This document shows, in pieces, positions 45,555 through 55,406 of a DNA stretch of 64,000 nt. Each line of letters begins with the position of its first letter. Position 1 is the first letter of the stretch. The notes below the pieces were generated by a model, which did not search any database, was not told the origin of the DNA, and saw only the letters and a list, made by a program, of their open reading frames with translations. The position numbers and the translations under genes are program-made. Source of the stretch: Micromonospora sp. NBC_01796 (GTDB taxonomy: Bacteria; Actinomycetota; Actinomycetes; Mycobacteriales; Micromonosporaceae); contig NZ_CP109078.1 in NCBI RefSeq assembly GCF_035917455.1, forward strand, positions 7,548,001 to 7,612,000, in the 5' to 3' direction.

Positions 45555-46394
45555 TCAGCCGCCCGGGTTCTCCATCCGGGCCGCGACGACGGCTTCGGCG
45601 ACCGACGCGGTCTCGGCCTCGGTGAGCCGGTTGGTCCCCTCCGCCGTGGCTGTCATCACCACCGGGTAGATCCGGCGGGTGAGGTCGGGGCCGCCGGTGG
45701 CGGTGTCGTCGTCGGCCGCGTCGTAGAGCGCCTCGACGGCCAGCCGGACCACCTCGTCGGTGCTCAGGCCGGGCCGGTAGCGCTTCTTCAGCGCCGAGCG
45801 GGCGAACAGGGACCCGGAGCCGATGGCGTCGTAGCCGGTCTCCTCGTAGGGGCCACCGGCGACGTCGAAGCTGAAGATTCGGCCGGCCTTGGCCGGGTCC
45901 GCGACGGCGAGGTCGAAGCCGGCGAAGAGCGGGATCACGGCCAGGCCCTGCATCGCGGCGCCGAGGTTGCCCCGGATCATCGAGGCGAGCCGGTTGGCCT
46001 TTCCGTCGAGGGAGAGAACCGCGCCCTCGATCTTCTCGTAGTGTTCGAGCTCGACCTGGAACAGTCGCATCATCTCGATACCGATGCCGGCGGTGCCGGC
46101 GATACCGACCAGCGAGTGCCGGTCCGCCGGGTGGACCTTCTGGATGTCCCGGCTGGAGATCATGTTGCCCATGGTGGCCCGGCGGTCGCCGGCCATCACC
46201 ACGCCGGTGGCGCTGGTGATGGCGACGATGGTGGTCGCGTGCGGCGCTATGTCGGCGGCCAGGCCCGGCGGTAGCGGTCGGCGGCCGGGCAGCAGCTCGG
46301 GCGCCACCCTGCTCAGGAACTGTGTGAAGGAGGACGTCCCCGCGTTGGTGAACACATCTGGTAGCCGCCCGGATGGATCAAAACCCGCTGCCAC
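45555..46394 (-). CDS. prcB: Proteasome beta subunit PrcB
   Basis: A 279-residue precursor of the catalytic subunit. Residues 1-53 are a propeptide; self-cleavage before Thr54 (HA/TTIVAI) frees the N-terminal Thr nucleophile. Lys and Asp of the active site lie in [12 protein letters not shown] and the following region; [15 protein letters not shown] is family-typical. GTG 46394 has GAGAGG 6 bases upstream, and is preferred to an in-frame GTG upstream at 46463. Confidence 0.96.
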   Translation of the reverse strand: MAAGFDPSGRLPDVFTNAGTSSFTQFLSRVAPELLPGRRPLPPGLAADIAPHATTIVAITSATGVVMAGDRRATMGNMISSRDIQKVHPADRHSLVGIAGTAGIGIEMMRLFQVELEHYEKIEGAVLSLDGKANRLASMIRGNLGAAMQGLAVIPLFAGFDLAVADPAKAGRIFSFDVAGGPYEETGYDAIGSGSLFARSALKKRYRPGLSTDEVVRLAVEALYDAADDDTATGGPDLTRRIYPVVMTATAEGTNRLTEAETASVAEAVVAARMENPGG

Positions 46395-46476
46395 GTGGTT
46401 CCTCTCAGTACGTGATCGCCAATGCCCAACGCCCTGCGCCGTCGCCTGACCGGCCACGACCACCGTTGCGGTTGAA

Positions 46477-46492
46477 GCAGACTATCGTCTGC
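46477..46492. other. Short inverted repeat between pup and prcB
   Basis: GCAGAC and GTCTGC arms (46477-46482, 46487-46492) around TATC. It lies 75 bases after pup and 83 bases before prcB in the transcribed direction. It may tune read-through from pup to prcB or be a protein site; no further support. Confidence 0.35.
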
Positions 46493-46566
46493 CTCCGCCC
46501 CGCGCGATGATCTCGGTGCCGGCGTGGTGTGACGACGCGGGCGGCTTACCGGAGCCCGACCGGAGG

Positions 46567-46782
46567 CTACTCGCCACCCTTTTGGACATAACCCCGGACG
46601 AACTCTTCCGCGTTCTCCTCGAGCACGGAGTCGATCTCGTCGAGCAGGTCGTCGACATCCTCGGTGATCTCGGCATGCCGCTCCGCGACCTCGGGATTCG
46701 CCTCGGTGGTGACGTCCTCGACCTCTTCGTCGCGGCGTGCCTTGCCGGACTGGGACTGACCGCCGGTGTCACGGGTAGCCAT
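46567..46782 (-). CDS. pup: Prokaryotic ubiquitin-like protein Pup (ends GGE)
   Basis: A 71-residue disordered tag for proteasomal degradation. Central coiled region ([20 protein letters not shown]) binds ARC/Mpa; the end is [11 protein letters not shown]. The last codon is GAG (Glu), not CAG (Gln): nucleotides 46570-46572 on the top strand are CTC. So the ligase-ready form is encoded directly and Dop is not needed to deamidate it. GGAGGAGG lies 6 bases before ATG 46782. Confidence 0.97.
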   Translation of the reverse strand: MATRDTGGQSQSGKARRDEEVEDVTTEANPEVAERHAEITEDVDDLLDEIDSVLEENAEEFVRGYVQKGGE

Positions 46783-46906
46783 CTGGTGCCTCCTCCACGA
46801 TCGCTTGCAAGAAACTTACCTCGGAAGAGCGACAGAACGGGGCGACGACCGCGACCTTTACCGCTCGCCTGCCCGATTCGCGTGCCGTGCCACGGGAGCG
46901 ACGGGA

Positions 46907-46935
46907 CCGGTCCCGTGCCGAGGGCACGGGACCGG
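46907..46935 (-). terminator. 13-bp perfect hairpin between acyltransferase and pup
   Basis: Arms 46907-46919 and 46923-46935 pair perfectly with a 3-base loop, 20 bases past the stop of the acyltransferase gene in its direction. It should cut off read-through from dop/acyltransferase into pup, implying a separate pup-prcB-prcA promoter at about 46785-46905. Confidence 0.75.
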
Positions 46936-46954
46936 CGGACGATCGGTACCGGGT

Positions 46955-48208
46955 CTAGCCGGCGGCGGGTACGGCGACCGGTGGGCGACCACGGTCCGAC
47001 GGGTCGGTGGCACCGGTCGGAGCACCTCCCGGTACTGGCTCCCTCGCCTCGGGATCGCCACCGTCGTCGGGGCCCGACCTGCCGCCCCGCCAGGGCAGGC
47101 GGGGGTTCCAGTCCTTGAGACGCAGGGCCTGCTTCTCCACCAGGTGCCAGGAGAACGCGGCGATGACCAGGCTGATCAGGGCGCTGGCCACGAAGTAGCC
47201 GGCCAGACCTATCTTCTGTACGCCGTACCTGGCCAGCACCTGTTCCACCACGAACGAGTAGATGTAGACGCCGTACGAGTAGTCGTTGGTCTGTCCGACC
47301 CGGTGCAGGGCCTTCGGTAGCCGCACGGCGAGCCAGAGGATGACGTACTCGTAGGCGAGCAGGCCGGGACCGAACAGCTCGCCCCGGAACGCGAACCAAC
47401 CGATCACCGCGAGCGCGGCCACGCCGAGCAGGTCGTTGATCGGGAGCCGGTCGCTGTAGAGCTCGGCCACCCCACCGGCAAGGAACATGAAGCCGTACCA
47501 GAGGAACCACTGCTTGCCGAGCGGGCCGAGCAACGGCAGCGGCCCGAAATCCCCGGAACTGAACACCGGAGGGTGACCGAAGCGCAACTGCTGGTAGTGG
47601 TTGTAAACGAGCACCCCGAAGACGAAGACCGCGAAGAGCAGCACCAGCCAGCGGGCCCGACGCAGGACCGCGAGCACCGCCAGCCCGGCGACCAGGAGAT
47701 AACAGAAGATCTCGTACGCGAGCGTCCAGAGCGATCCGTTGGGCAGGGACCGCTTGTGCCCGATCCCGTACGGCGTGTCGAACCGGAACACGTCGACGAT
47801 CCCGCCCTGGCGGAGGCCACCCCACCAGTTCTGCTGCAGATAGTTGATCACGCCGACCCGGTGCCGCCACAGCCCGTCGAGGGTGCCGTGCCGCAGGTAG
47901 TAGAAGGTCGGCGCGACGACAAAGGCGACGAACAGCAGGCAGACCCACAGGCCGGGCCAGATCCGCAGGGCGCGGTGCCAGAGGAAACGCGGCAGCGAGG
48001 TGCGCCGGGCGCTGCGGGTGATCAGGAATCCGGAGACCCCGAAGAAACCGGCCACGGCCAGCCCGGGAATGTCGACCCGGGTGGTGAGCGCGCGGTCGTA
48101 ACCGAGCACCGCGGCGTGCGCCAGCACGACGGCGAAGGCGAACCCGAGCCGGAGGAAGCCGAAGCTGTTGGCCCGTCCGGTGTACGCCTTGCTCAGCGGT
48201 ACGGACAC
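46955..48208 (-). CDS. Acyltransferase 3 family membrane protein
   Basis: A 417-residue membrane O-acyltransferase with about ten helices. Start region SKAYTGRANSFGFLRLGFAF, VVLAHA with the likely catalytic His, GFFGVSGFLITRSARR and RFLWHRALRIWPGLWV define the family. The 45-residue tail is Pro/Gly/Asp-rich. Such enzymes acetylate or acylate surface sugars. The start is unsure: GTG 48208 fits the family start, while the frame stays open upstream to 48376, past ATG 48292, overlapping dop. It interrupts the usual pup-dop pairing. Confidence 0.85.
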   Translation of the reverse strand: MSVPLSKAYTGRANSFGFLRLGFAFAVVLAHAAVLGYDRALTTRVDIPGLAVAGFFGVSGFLITRSARRTSLPRFLWHRALRIWPGLWVCLLFVAFVVAPTFYYLRHGTLDGLWRHRVGVINYLQQNWWGGLRQGGIVDVFRFDTPYGIGHKRSLPNGSLWTLAYEIFCYLLVAGLAVLAVLRRARWLVLLFAVFVFGVLVYNHYQQLRFGHPPVFSSGDFGPLPLLGPLGKQWFLWYGFMFLAGGVAELYSDRLPINDLLGVAALAVIGWFAFRGELFGPGLLAYEYVILWLAVRLPKALHRVGQTNDYSYGVYIYSFVVEQVLARYGVQKIGLAGYFVASALISLVIAAFSWHLVEKQALRLKDWNPRLPWRGGRSGPDDGGDPEAREPVPGGAPTGATDPSDRGRPPVAVPAAG

Positions 48209-48338
48209 GGTCGAGCGACGCGCCGTGCGCAGCAGGAGAGGAAACAAGAGAAACCGCCCGGGGTGGGAACGGAGCACGTGACACGGAAGCATGCCACAGC
48301 ACCGATCTTCGACGAAAATCCCGGAGCGGCTCCCCCGA

Positions 48339-49856
48339 TCAGTTGCCCGTGATGGTCTCCAGCAGGTCCTTGGCACTCGGGCAGCGGTCGAACAACGCCC
48401 CCACGTGCTTGCGCGTGCCGCGCTCCGGTTCCATCATCGGCACCCGGACCAGGGACTCCCGGCCGACGTCGAAGATGACCGAATCCCAGCTCGCCGCGAC
48501 CACCTCGGAGGCGTACTGGGCCAGGCAGCGACCCCGGAAGTAGGCGCGGGTGTCCTCGGGCGGCTCGACCATCGCCCGCCGGGTCTCCTCGTCGGGCAGC
48601 AGCGTGGCCATCGACCCCCGAGCCACCAGCCGGTGGTAGAGACCCTTCTCCGGGCGTACGTCGGAGTACTGCAGGTCGACCAGTTGCAGCTTGTGCGAGG
48701 CCCAGCCGAGCTTCTCCCGCTCCCGGTAGCCCTCCAGCAGCCGCAGCTTCGCCACCCAGTCCAGCTCGCCGGCGCAGAGCATCGCGTCGCGGCCGAGCCG
48801 GTCCAGGACACCCTCCCACCGCTCCAGCACGTCCAGGGTCTGCTCGTCGGCGTCGGCGCCGTACCGCTCCTCGACGAAGGCCCGCGCCCGCTCGTAGTAC
48901 GCCCACTGCAGGTCGAGCGCGGTGAGCCGGCGGCCGTCACGCAGCCGCATCAGATGCGACAGCGACGGGTCGTGGCTGACCGAGCGCAACTCCGCCACCG
49001 GATCGGCGATGCCGAGGTCGGGGCTGAGGGCCTTCTCCTCGATCATCGTCAGGATCAGGGCGGTGGTGCCGACCTTGAGGTAGGTCGAGATCTCGGAGAG
49101 GTTCGCGTCGCCGATGATCACGTGCAGCCGGCGGTACTTGTCGGCGTCCGAGTGCGGCTCGTCGCGGGTGTTGATGATCGGCCGCTTCAGGGTGGTCTCC
49201 AGGCCGACCTCGACCTCGAAGAAGTCCGCACGTTGGGAGATCTGGAAGCCCGGTTGCGAACCGTCCTGGCCGATACCGACCCGACCCGCCCCGCAGAAGA
49301 TCTGCCGGGTCACGAAAAACGGGGTGAGGTAGTTGACGATGTCGGCGAACGGGGTCTGCCGGCGCATCAGGTAGTTCTCGTGCGCGCCGTAGCTGGCGCC
49401 CTTGTTGTCGGTGTTGTTCTTGTAGAGGTGGATCGGGTGGGTACCGGGAATCGTCTCGGCCCGCCGGGCCGCCTCGGCCATCACCCGCTCCCCCGCCTTG
49501 TCCCAACGGACCAGGTCCATCGGGTTGGTCACCTCGGGAGTCGAGTACTCCGGGTGGGCGTGGTCGACGTAGAGCCGGGCACCGTTGGTCAGTATCACGT
49601 TCGCCAGGCCCAGATCCTCGTCGGCGAGCGCCTCAGCCGGGTCGTAGGCCGCACCGGAGTAGGTGAAACCGCGCGCGTCGCGCAGCGGTGACTCCTCCTC
49701 GTAGTCCCACCGAGCACGACCGCCACGGGTCAACTCGGGACGTGCGCCGTAGGCGTTGACCACCTGTGACGAGGTGACCATCGGATTGGCCCCGGCCTGC
49801 CCGGGAACCGAGATACCGTATTCGACCTCGGCGCCCATGATCCGCCGTACGCTCAT
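48339..49856 (-). CDS. dop: Depupylase/deamidase of Pup, Dop
   Basis: A 505-residue PafA homologue that removes Pup from substrates. Glu10 and Glu12 in GAEVEYG bind Mg-ATP; Asp98 in [11 protein letters not shown] is the nucleophile-like Asp. Residues about 41-82 are the Dop-loop ([16 protein letters not shown]), absent from Paf[22 protein letters not shown] and [19 protein letters not shown] are shared. Because Pup here ends in Glu, only the depupylation role is needed. GGGGCAG precedes ATG 49856. Confidence 0.97.
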   Translation of the reverse strand: MSVRRIMGAEVEYGISVPGQAGANPMVTSSQVVNAYGARPELTRGGRARWDYEEESPLRDARGFTYSGAAYDPAEALADEDLGLANVILTNGARLYVDHAHPEYSTPEVTNPMDLVRWDKAGERVMAEAARRAETIPGTHPIHLYKNNTDNKGASYGAHENYLMRRQTPFADIVNYLTPFFVTRQIFCGAGRVGIGQDGSQPGFQISQRADFFEVEVGLETTLKRPIINTRDEPHSDADKYRRLHVIIGDANLSEISTYLKVGTTALILTMIEEKALSPDLGIADPVAELRSVSHDPSLSHLMRLRDGRRLTALDLQWAYYERARAFVEERYGADADEQTLDVLERWEGVLDRLGRDAMLCAGELDWVAKLRLLEGYREREKLGWASHKLQLVDLQYSDVRPEKGLYHRLVARGSMATLLPDEETRRAMVEPPEDTRAYFRGRCLAQYASEVVAASWDSVIFDVGRESLVRVPMMEPERGTRKHVGALFDRCPSAKDLLETITGN

Positions 49857-50023
49857 GCCGCTGCCCCACTTTCCTCTTCCATGAGGCGAGCGTAGTCCGC
49901 TTTCAGGCTCATCCGTTCGCCCGATGTGACGACACGGCCGCGGAATGCACCTATTGGCCGGTGTCACCCCGTTGCGCGCGGTTGTGCGCCCTTGCGGACC
50001 GCCCGGCGGGAGCCGGGTCCGCG

Positions 50024-50821
50024 CTACTCGCCCTGAACGGGCACCGGGTACGCCTCCGTGTCGACCGGTTGCCGTTGGCTCGGCACCAGCGGGCGGGGCG
50101 TGGGCTTCGGGACCGGCTCGTAGCGGCGTACCAGCGCCAGGCCGAGCACCACCATCGCCCGTCCGAGGTAGAACGAGGCCTTGGCGACGGACTGGCTGGG
50201 CGTACCGGCCATCCGGGCCCGCATGGCGACCGGGACCTGCACCACCCGCAGGCCGACCCGGGCCACGTGCACCACGGTCTCGACCGTGTCGCCGAGGTAC
50301 TCCACCGGGTAGGCACGAGCGAACAGCTCGATCACCTGCCGGTTGGCGGCCCGGAACCCGGAGGTGGTGTCGGTCAGCCGCGATCCGGTGATCCGGCTGA
50401 GTACGCCCGCGAGCAACGACATCGCGTACTTGCGCGGCCCGCGTACGGCGTAGTCGCCGACGCCCGCGAACCGGGCGCCGATCACCAGGTCGGCGTGGTC
50501 CAGGGCGCTCACCAGTTCGGGCACGAACAGCGGGTCGTGCTGGCCGTCCGCGTCGACCTGGATGGCCACGTCGTAGCCGTGGTCGCGGGCGTACCGGTAG
50601 CCGAGCCGCATCGCCCCGCCGACCCCGAGGTTGTACGGGAGCTGCAGCACCGCCGCACCGGCGGACCGGGCCTGCGCCGAGGTCCGGTCCCGCGAGCCGT
50701 CGTCGACCACGAGCACGTCGACGGTGGGCAGTGCGGTACCGACCTCGCGTACCACGTCGGCGATGGAACCGGCCTCGTTCCAGGCCGGGATGACGATCAG
50801 GATCCGCTTGTCGGCGATCAC
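50024..50821 (-). CDS. Family 2 glycosyltransferase (polyprenyl-phosphate hexosyltransferase-like)
   Basis: A 265-residue GT-A enzyme like DPM1/GtrB-type synthases but without C-terminal membrane helices. Motifs: [48 protein letters not shown] (DxD site), [12 protein letters not shown]. It would put a sugar on a lipid-phosphate carrier. GTG 50821 overlaps the stop of the DUF2304 gene (GTGA). GT2 plus DUF2304 pairs are common in actinomycete envelope loci. Confidence 0.9.
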   Translation of the reverse strand: MIADKRILIVIPAWNEAGSIADVVREVGTALPTVDVLVVDDGSRDRTSAQARSAGAAVLQLPYNLGVGGAMRLGYRYARDHGYDVAIQVDADGQHDPLFVPELVSALDHADLVIGARFAGVGDYAVRGPRKYAMSLLAGVLSRITGSRLTDTTSGFRAANRQVIELFARAYPVEYLGDTVETVVHVARVGLRVVQVPVAMRARMAGTPSQSVAKASFYLGRAMVVLGLALVRRYEPVPKPTPRPLVPSQRQPVDTEAYPVPVQGE

Positions 50822-51165
50822 CGTTCCACCTCTTCCCGGCGGACCTCGGCCCGCAGCAGTGCCACGTCTTCGGCGAGCACCCGGGTCTCCTCCTCCAGGC
50901 GGCTGAGTTCCCAGCTCAGATGAATGCTGATCAGAAGCAGGAAGACCACGCCACCGAAGAGCACCAGGCTGACGCCGCTGACCACGCCGAGCGCGCCGGC
51001 GATCTCGTCCGGCAGCCGGGGGAAGAAGGCGAGCGGCAGCGCCACCAGGGCGACGCCGATCCAGAGTGCGGCGTACTTCTCCCGCAGTTGGCGGCGGCGC
51101 ATCAGCTCGACCACGACCACCAGCAGGACCAGGCCGGTGATTCCGGTCAGCAGAGTCAGTCGCAT
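50818..51165 (-). CDS. DUF2304 small membrane protein
   Basis: A 115-residue protein with three membrane helices (about 5-22, 34-52 and 65-85) and a C-terminal charged coiled helix ([20 protein letters not shown]). The [15 protein letters not shown] segment is the DUF2304 mark. Such proteins are usually next to GT2 synthases and may hold them at the membrane. Its ATG shares one base with the upstream stop (TGATG), and it overlaps the GT2 gene by 4 bases. Confidence 0.88.
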   Translation of the reverse strand: MRLTLLTGITGLVLLVVVVELMRRRQLREKYAALWIGVALVALPLAFFPRLPDEIAGALGVVSGVSLVLFGGVVFLLLISIHLSWELSRLEEETRVLAEDVALLRAEVRREEVER

Positions 51166-52799
51166 CAGGAGGTCGGTTCCTCTCGCGAGCGCGGGCCGGC
51201 GACGACGTCGACGAGTTCCCGTTGCGTGGGTTGCGGGTCGGGGACGAGCCCGTCCGGGTCGGGGGCGGTACCCGCGGGCAGCACCCGCTCCGGCGCGGTG
51301 AGCCGCCAGTGGTACGCGACCAGGATGGCGCCGGCCACGACGGCGAGCAGGATCGGGGTGATCGACCCGAGCGCGGGTTGCCACTCACCGCCCAGGACGT
51401 TGAACGAGATCACCCCGCGCCGGGGCGGCAGCCCCTGCTGGAAGCGCACCATCGTGTAGGCCAGGGCGGCGAGATGCGCGGGAACCAGCAGGAGGACAAA
51501 GAGCCGGATCAGCTTGCGCAGCGGGTCGACCAGACCGCTCTCGGCCACCGTGTACGCGGCCAGGATCGGCACCCCGACCAGCAGCGGCAGGAAGTACCGC
51601 CCCTGGCCGATGAACGCGTACTCGTTGACGTTGATCGCCTCGATCACGCTCGGCACCAGCATGCCCAGTACGCCGAGCCCGGCGACCCGCCAGCGCGCGG
51701 CGTTCCCACCCAGGGCGAGCGCCAGCAGGACCAGGGTGCCGACCGAGAAGTACCAGGCAAGGTTGATCACCATGGGCAGCGGGGTGTCCAGCCAGCCGAG
51801 CACCCCCACCAGTTCCTGGATGTAGCTGTTCCACCGGTCGAGAATCTCGATCTTCATCGCGCCGACCAGCCCCAGGTGCCGACTGCCCACGCCGTTCGGG
51901 GTGATCTCGGCGGTCTTCTTCCAGAGGGTCCAGCCGACCGAGGCGATCCCGGTCGCCGCGAGCGCACCGGACAGGATCCAGAACCGCCGGGAACGCAGCA
52001 GGGCGCGGTACGCCGGCAGGGTCAGCCCGATGAGCAGGACCGCGGCGATGACCGCGAACCAGGCCGGGCCACCCGACCGTACGGTGAGCAGCACCGCGCC
52101 ACCCACCCCGGCGAGCCACCAGGCGGACCGCCGCCGGCCGGCGCCCTCCGGTTCGAGCAGGATGGCGATCAGTCCCACGACCATGGCGGCACCGGCCGCG
52201 ATCTCGACCGCGTTCGGGTTGATCGCCCCGGCGAGGTGCGCGGTGATGGGGGTGACCGCGACCAGGATCCCGCCGAAGGCGAGGCGGTGTCGCAGGGTCA
52301 GGGCCACCGAGGTCGCCCAGGCGAACAGGGCGGCGACCAGGGCGGCACTGAGCAGCCGGGCGAGCAGTACGCCGGCCATGTTCGGGGAGAGCACCAGCGG
52401 CCAGCCCACGGTCAGGTAGTACGCGGGGTTGTAACGACCGGCCGGGGTGAGCACCTTGACCAGGGTCTCGTCACCACCGGGCTCCCTGGCACAGCCGGCG
52501 TCCTGGTCCGGGTGGTGCGCGAAGCAGTTGCTGCGGATCAGGCTCTTCGGCACCTCGTGGTACGCGCCGGGAAATTTGCCCTCTTTTGCCGGTGCGGGAG
52601 CGATGTCGCCGGAGGCCACCCCGTACGCGTGCTGGATGTGCCGCATCTCGTCCGGCGTGCCGTCGTAGGGCGTGGCGATGGCCCAGGCCGCGAACAGCAG
52701 GAAGAAGCCGGCGAACGGCAACATCACTCGCAGTAGCAGACCTGTGGCGGGCCGAGCCGACGGGTGGGGCCGGGCGGGTGCGGCCATGGGGGTGGTCAC
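51165..52799 (-). CDS. DUF2142 polytopic membrane protein (glycosyltransferase-C-like)
   Basis: A 544-residue protein with 11-13 helices. The first outer loop holds TPYDGTPDEMRHIQHAYGVASG, where Asp/Glu sit as in GT-C enzymes using lipid-linked sugars, and CFAHHPDQDAGCAREPGG. This matches DUF2142, a family found in wall-polysaccharide loci. It could transfer a sugar from the lipid carrier made by the GT2 encoded downstream. GTG 52799 is chosen; ATG 52787 is an alternative. It is divergent from the GtrA gene. Confidence 0.82.
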   Translation of the reverse strand: MTTPMAAPARPHPSARPATGLLLRVMLPFAGFFLLFAAWAIATPYDGTPDEMRHIQHAYGVASGDIAPAPAKEGKFPGAYHEVPKSLIRSNCFAHHPDQDAGCAREPGGDETLVKVLTPAGRYNPAYYLTVGWPLVLSPNMAGVLLARLLSAALVAALFAWATSVALTLRHRLAFGGILVAVTPITAHLAGAINPNAVEIAAGAAMVVGLIAILLEPEGAGRRRSAWWLAGVGGAVLLTVRSGGPAWFAVIAAVLLIGLTLPAYRALLRSRRFWILSGALAATGIASVGWTLWKKTAEITPNGVGSRHLGLVGAMKIEILDRWNSYIQELVGVLGWLDTPLPMVINLAWYFSVGTLVLLALALGGNAARWRVAGLGVLGMLVPSVIEAINVNEYAFIGQGRYFLPLLVGVPILAAYTVAESGLVDPLRKLIRLFVLLLVPAHLAALAYTMVRFQQGLPPRRGVISFNVLGGEWQPALGSITPILLAVVAGAILVAYHWRLTAPERVLPAGTAPDPDGLVPDPQPTQRELVDVVAGPRSREEPTS

Positions 52800-52884
52800 G
52801 GGTGCCGAGGGTACTCGATGTCGGGCTTCGAGCGGGTTCGGGTCCGAACGCACTCCGGCGCGTACGCCGCTATGCTCACCGGTC

Positions 52885-53370
52885 GTGACGACGACTGCCG
52901 ATCAGAGCGCTCCCGACACCCGGGAGCCCGCGTCCGGATCCGCCCGGCCGAGCGGCCTGGTGCGCCGACTCCTCAACACCGGTTTCGTCCGGTACCTGGT
53001 GGTGGGTGGTGGGAGCGCGGCGCTCGACACCGGCCTGCTCTGGCTCCTGCACGGAGCGTTCGACGTCTGGCTGCCGCTCGCGACGTTCCTCGGGGTGGTG
53101 ACCTCGACCGGGCTGAACTTCCTGCTCAACCGGAGCTGGGTCTTCTCCTCCACCGGCGGGGCCGGTGGGCAGCTCGTCCGCTACCTCATCCTGGTCGGCG
53201 TCAACTGGGTGCTCACCGTACTGATGGTCGCGGCCCTCGCCGGCCTCGGGCTGAACTACCTCGTGGCCAAGTGCGTCGCGCTGGTGGTGCTGACCACGCT
53301 CAACTTCGTGGTCTACCGGGCCTGGGTCTTCCGCGACCCGACCCCGGCGGCGGAGGCGAAGCTCGGCTGA
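52885..53370 (+). CDS. GtrA-family membrane protein
   Basis: A 161-residue protein with four helices of the GtrA flippase-like family: FVRYLVVGGGSAALDTGLLWLL, the turn LNFLLNRSWVFSS, LVRYLILVGVNWVLT and the closing TTLNFVVYRAWVFRD. GtrA proteins are thought to flip lipid-linked sugars. Its place beside a GT2-DUF2304-DUF2142 set fits a lipid-linked sugar path. GTG 52885 has TATGCT 8 bases upstream. Confidence 0.88.
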   Translation: MTTTADQSAPDTREPASGSARPSGLVRRLLNTGFVRYLVVGGGSAALDTGLLWLLHGAFDVWLPLATFLGVVTSTGLNFLLNRSWVFSSTGGAGGQLVRYLILVGVNWVLTVLMVAALAGLGLNYLVAKCVALVVLTTLNFVVYRAWVFRDPTPAAEAKLG

Positions 53371-53394
53371 CCGGGTAGCACCGGGGAGATCGAC

Positions 53395-53429
53395 AACGGG
53401 GGGCGACGCGTACTGCGTCGCCCCCCGTT
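53395..53429. terminator. Bidirectional 15-bp hairpin between gtrA-like gene and arc
   Basis: Arms 53395-53409 and 53415-53429 pair perfectly (15 pairs) around GTACT. It lies between two converging genes and ends both transcripts. Confidence 0.88.
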
Positions 53430-53443
53430 CATCGCTGATCAGG

Positions 53444-55225
53444 TCAGAGGTACTGACCGGTGTTGCTCGCGGTTTCGATGGAACGGCCGGCCTCGGCGCC
53501 CTTGCCCCCGGAGACGAGCGTACGGATGTAGACGATCCGCTCGCCCTTCTTGCCGGAGATCCGGGCCCAGTCGTCCGGGTTGGTGGTGTTCGGCAGGTCC
53601 TCGTTCTCCCGGAACTCGTCGACGCAGGCGTCGAGCAGGTGCTGCAGGCGCAGCCCCTTGCGTCCGGAGGAGAGGAACTCCTTGATCGCCATCTTCTTGC
53701 CCCGGTCGACGATGTTCTGGATCATCGCGCCGGAGTTGAAATCCTTGAAGTAGAGCACCTCTTTGTCACCGTTGGCATAGGTGACCTCGAGGAACCGGTT
53801 CTCCTCGGTTTCGGAGTACATCCGCAGGACCACGGCCTCGATCATGGCCGCCACCGTCGCCTGGGCATCCTGCCCGTGCTCGGTGAGGTCGTCCGAGTTC
53901 AGTGGCAGCCCGGTGAGGATGTACTTGGAGAAGATGTCCCGGGCCGCCTCGGCGTCCGGCCGCTCGATCTTGATCTTCACATCGAGTCGGCCCGGACGCA
54001 GGATGGCCGGGTCGATCATGTCCTCCCGGTTGGAGGCGCCGATCACGATGACGTTCTCCAGCCCCTCCACGCCGTCGATCTCGCTGAGTAGCTGCGGAAC
54101 GATCGTGTTCTCCACGTCCGAGGAGACACCGGAGCCCCGGGTACGGAACACCGAGTCCATCTCGTCGAAGAACACGATGACCGGAGTGCCCTCGCCGGCC
54201 TTCTCCCGAGCACGCTGGAAGATCAGCCGGATGTGCCGCTCGGTCTCGCCGACGTACTTGTTGAGCAGCTCCGGACCCTTGATGTTCAGGAAGTAGCTGG
54301 TGTGCTTCTGCTCACCACGTCGCTCGGCGATCTTCTTCGCCAGCGAGTTTGCCACCGCCTTGGCGATCAAGGTCTTCCCGCAGCCCGGCGGACCGTAGAG
54401 CAGGATGCCCTTCGGCGGGCGCAACTGGTGCTCCCGGAACAGCTCGGCGTGCAGGAACGGCAACTCGACCGCATCCCGGATCTGCTCGATCTGGGACTGG
54501 AGGCCACCGATGTCGCTGTAGTCGACGTCGGGCACCTCCTCGAGGACGAGTTCCTCCACCTCGCTCTTGGGAATCCGCTCGTACGCGTACGCCGAGCGCG
54601 GTTCGATCATGAGCGAGTCGCCGGCTCGAATCGACGAGCCGATCAGTGTCTCGGCGAGATGCACGATCCGCTCCTCGTCGGAGTGGGAGATCACCAAGGC
54701 CCGGTCACCCGGACCGCCGGTGGGATTCTCCAACACCTCCTTGAGCATCACGACCTCTCCGACCCGCTCGAATCCGAACGCGTCAACAATGTTGAGCGCG
54801 TCGTTGAGCAGGACCTCCTGACCACGTCGTAGCTCGTCGACCTCCAGTGACGGAGATACCGCCACGCGCAGCTTCCGACCGCCGGTGAAGACATCCACCG
54901 TGCCGTCGTCGTGCCGCGCGAGGAAGACGCCGTACCCGCTGGGTGGTTGAGCCAGCCGGTCGATCTCTTCCTTGAGCGTGACGATCTGGGCCCGTGCCTC
55001 TTTGAGGGTGCTCACGAGCCGGTCGTTGTTCTCGGTCAGTCGAGCTAGCTGCGCCTGGGTAGCCGCCAGTCGCTCCTCGAGCTGCCGGACGTGTCGGGGG
55101 CTTTCGGTCAGCTTGCGCCGCACCAAGGCCAGTTCCTCCTGAAGGAACGCGACCTGGGTGGAGAGATCGTGGGCCTCCTTCTCCCACCGTGCGGCGCGCG
55201 AGTCCGCGTCGTCGCTGCGTGCCAC
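53444..55225 (-). CDS. arc: Proteasomal AAA+ ATPase ARC/Mpa
   Basis: A 593-residue hexameric unfoldase that takes pupylated proteins into the proteasome. Coiled coil 10-85 (binds Pup), OB-fold repeats about 95-240, AAA domain with Walker A GPPGCGKT, Walker [11 protein letters not shown] and arginine-finger region [11 protein letters not shown]. The end is SNTGQYL: the penultimate Tyr is the proteasome-docking motif. GTG 55225 has GGGAGG 6 bases upstream. In M. tuberculosis it is Rv2115c (mpa). Confidence 0.97.
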   Translation of the reverse strand: MARSDDADSRAARWEKEAHDLSTQVAFLQEELALVRRKLTESPRHVRQLEERLAATQAQLARLTENNDRLVSTLKEARAQIVTLKEEIDRLAQPPSGYGVFLARHDDGTVDVFTGGRKLRVAVSPSLEVDELRRGQEVLLNDALNIVDAFGFERVGEVVMLKEVLENPTGGPGDRALVISHSDEERIVHLAETLIGSSIRAGDSLMIEPRSAYAYERIPKSEVEELVLEEVPDVDYSDIGGLQSQIEQIRDAVELPFLHAELFREHQLRPPKGILLYGPPGCGKTLIAKAVANSLAKKIAERRGEQKHTSYFLNIKGPELLNKYVGETERHIRLIFQRAREKAGEGTPVIVFFDEMDSVFRTRGSGVSSDVENTIVPQLLSEIDGVEGLENVIVIGASNREDMIDPAILRPGRLDVKIKIERPDAEAARDIFSKYILTGLPLNSDDLTEHGQDAQATVAAMIEAVVLRMYSETEENRFLEVTYANGDKEVLYFKDFNSGAMIQNIVDRGKKMAIKEFLSSGRKGLRLQHLLDACVDEFRENEDLPNTTNPDDWARISGKKGERIVYIRTLVSGGKGAEAGRSIETASNTGQYL

Positions 55226-55406
55226 GTCCCACCTCCCCGGGGGGCTTGAACGTTCTGCCCTAACACTAGCCGCTATGACGCCGATTCGGTCCCATGCAAC
55301 ACCCTCGTCACCGAACCTTGATCGTCACGGGGGACGCCGCTGGGGTCGTACGGGGGCGTTCGGGTACCGTCGGGTACGTGCCGGACGAACGGATGGAGGG
55401 GTCATC

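Noticed and set aside
49385-49435. TTGTCGGTG stretch resembling a PafBC-type promoter motif
   Set aside because: It lies inside the dop coding region, is explained by the conserved KNNTDNK codons, and the same codons recur in pafA.
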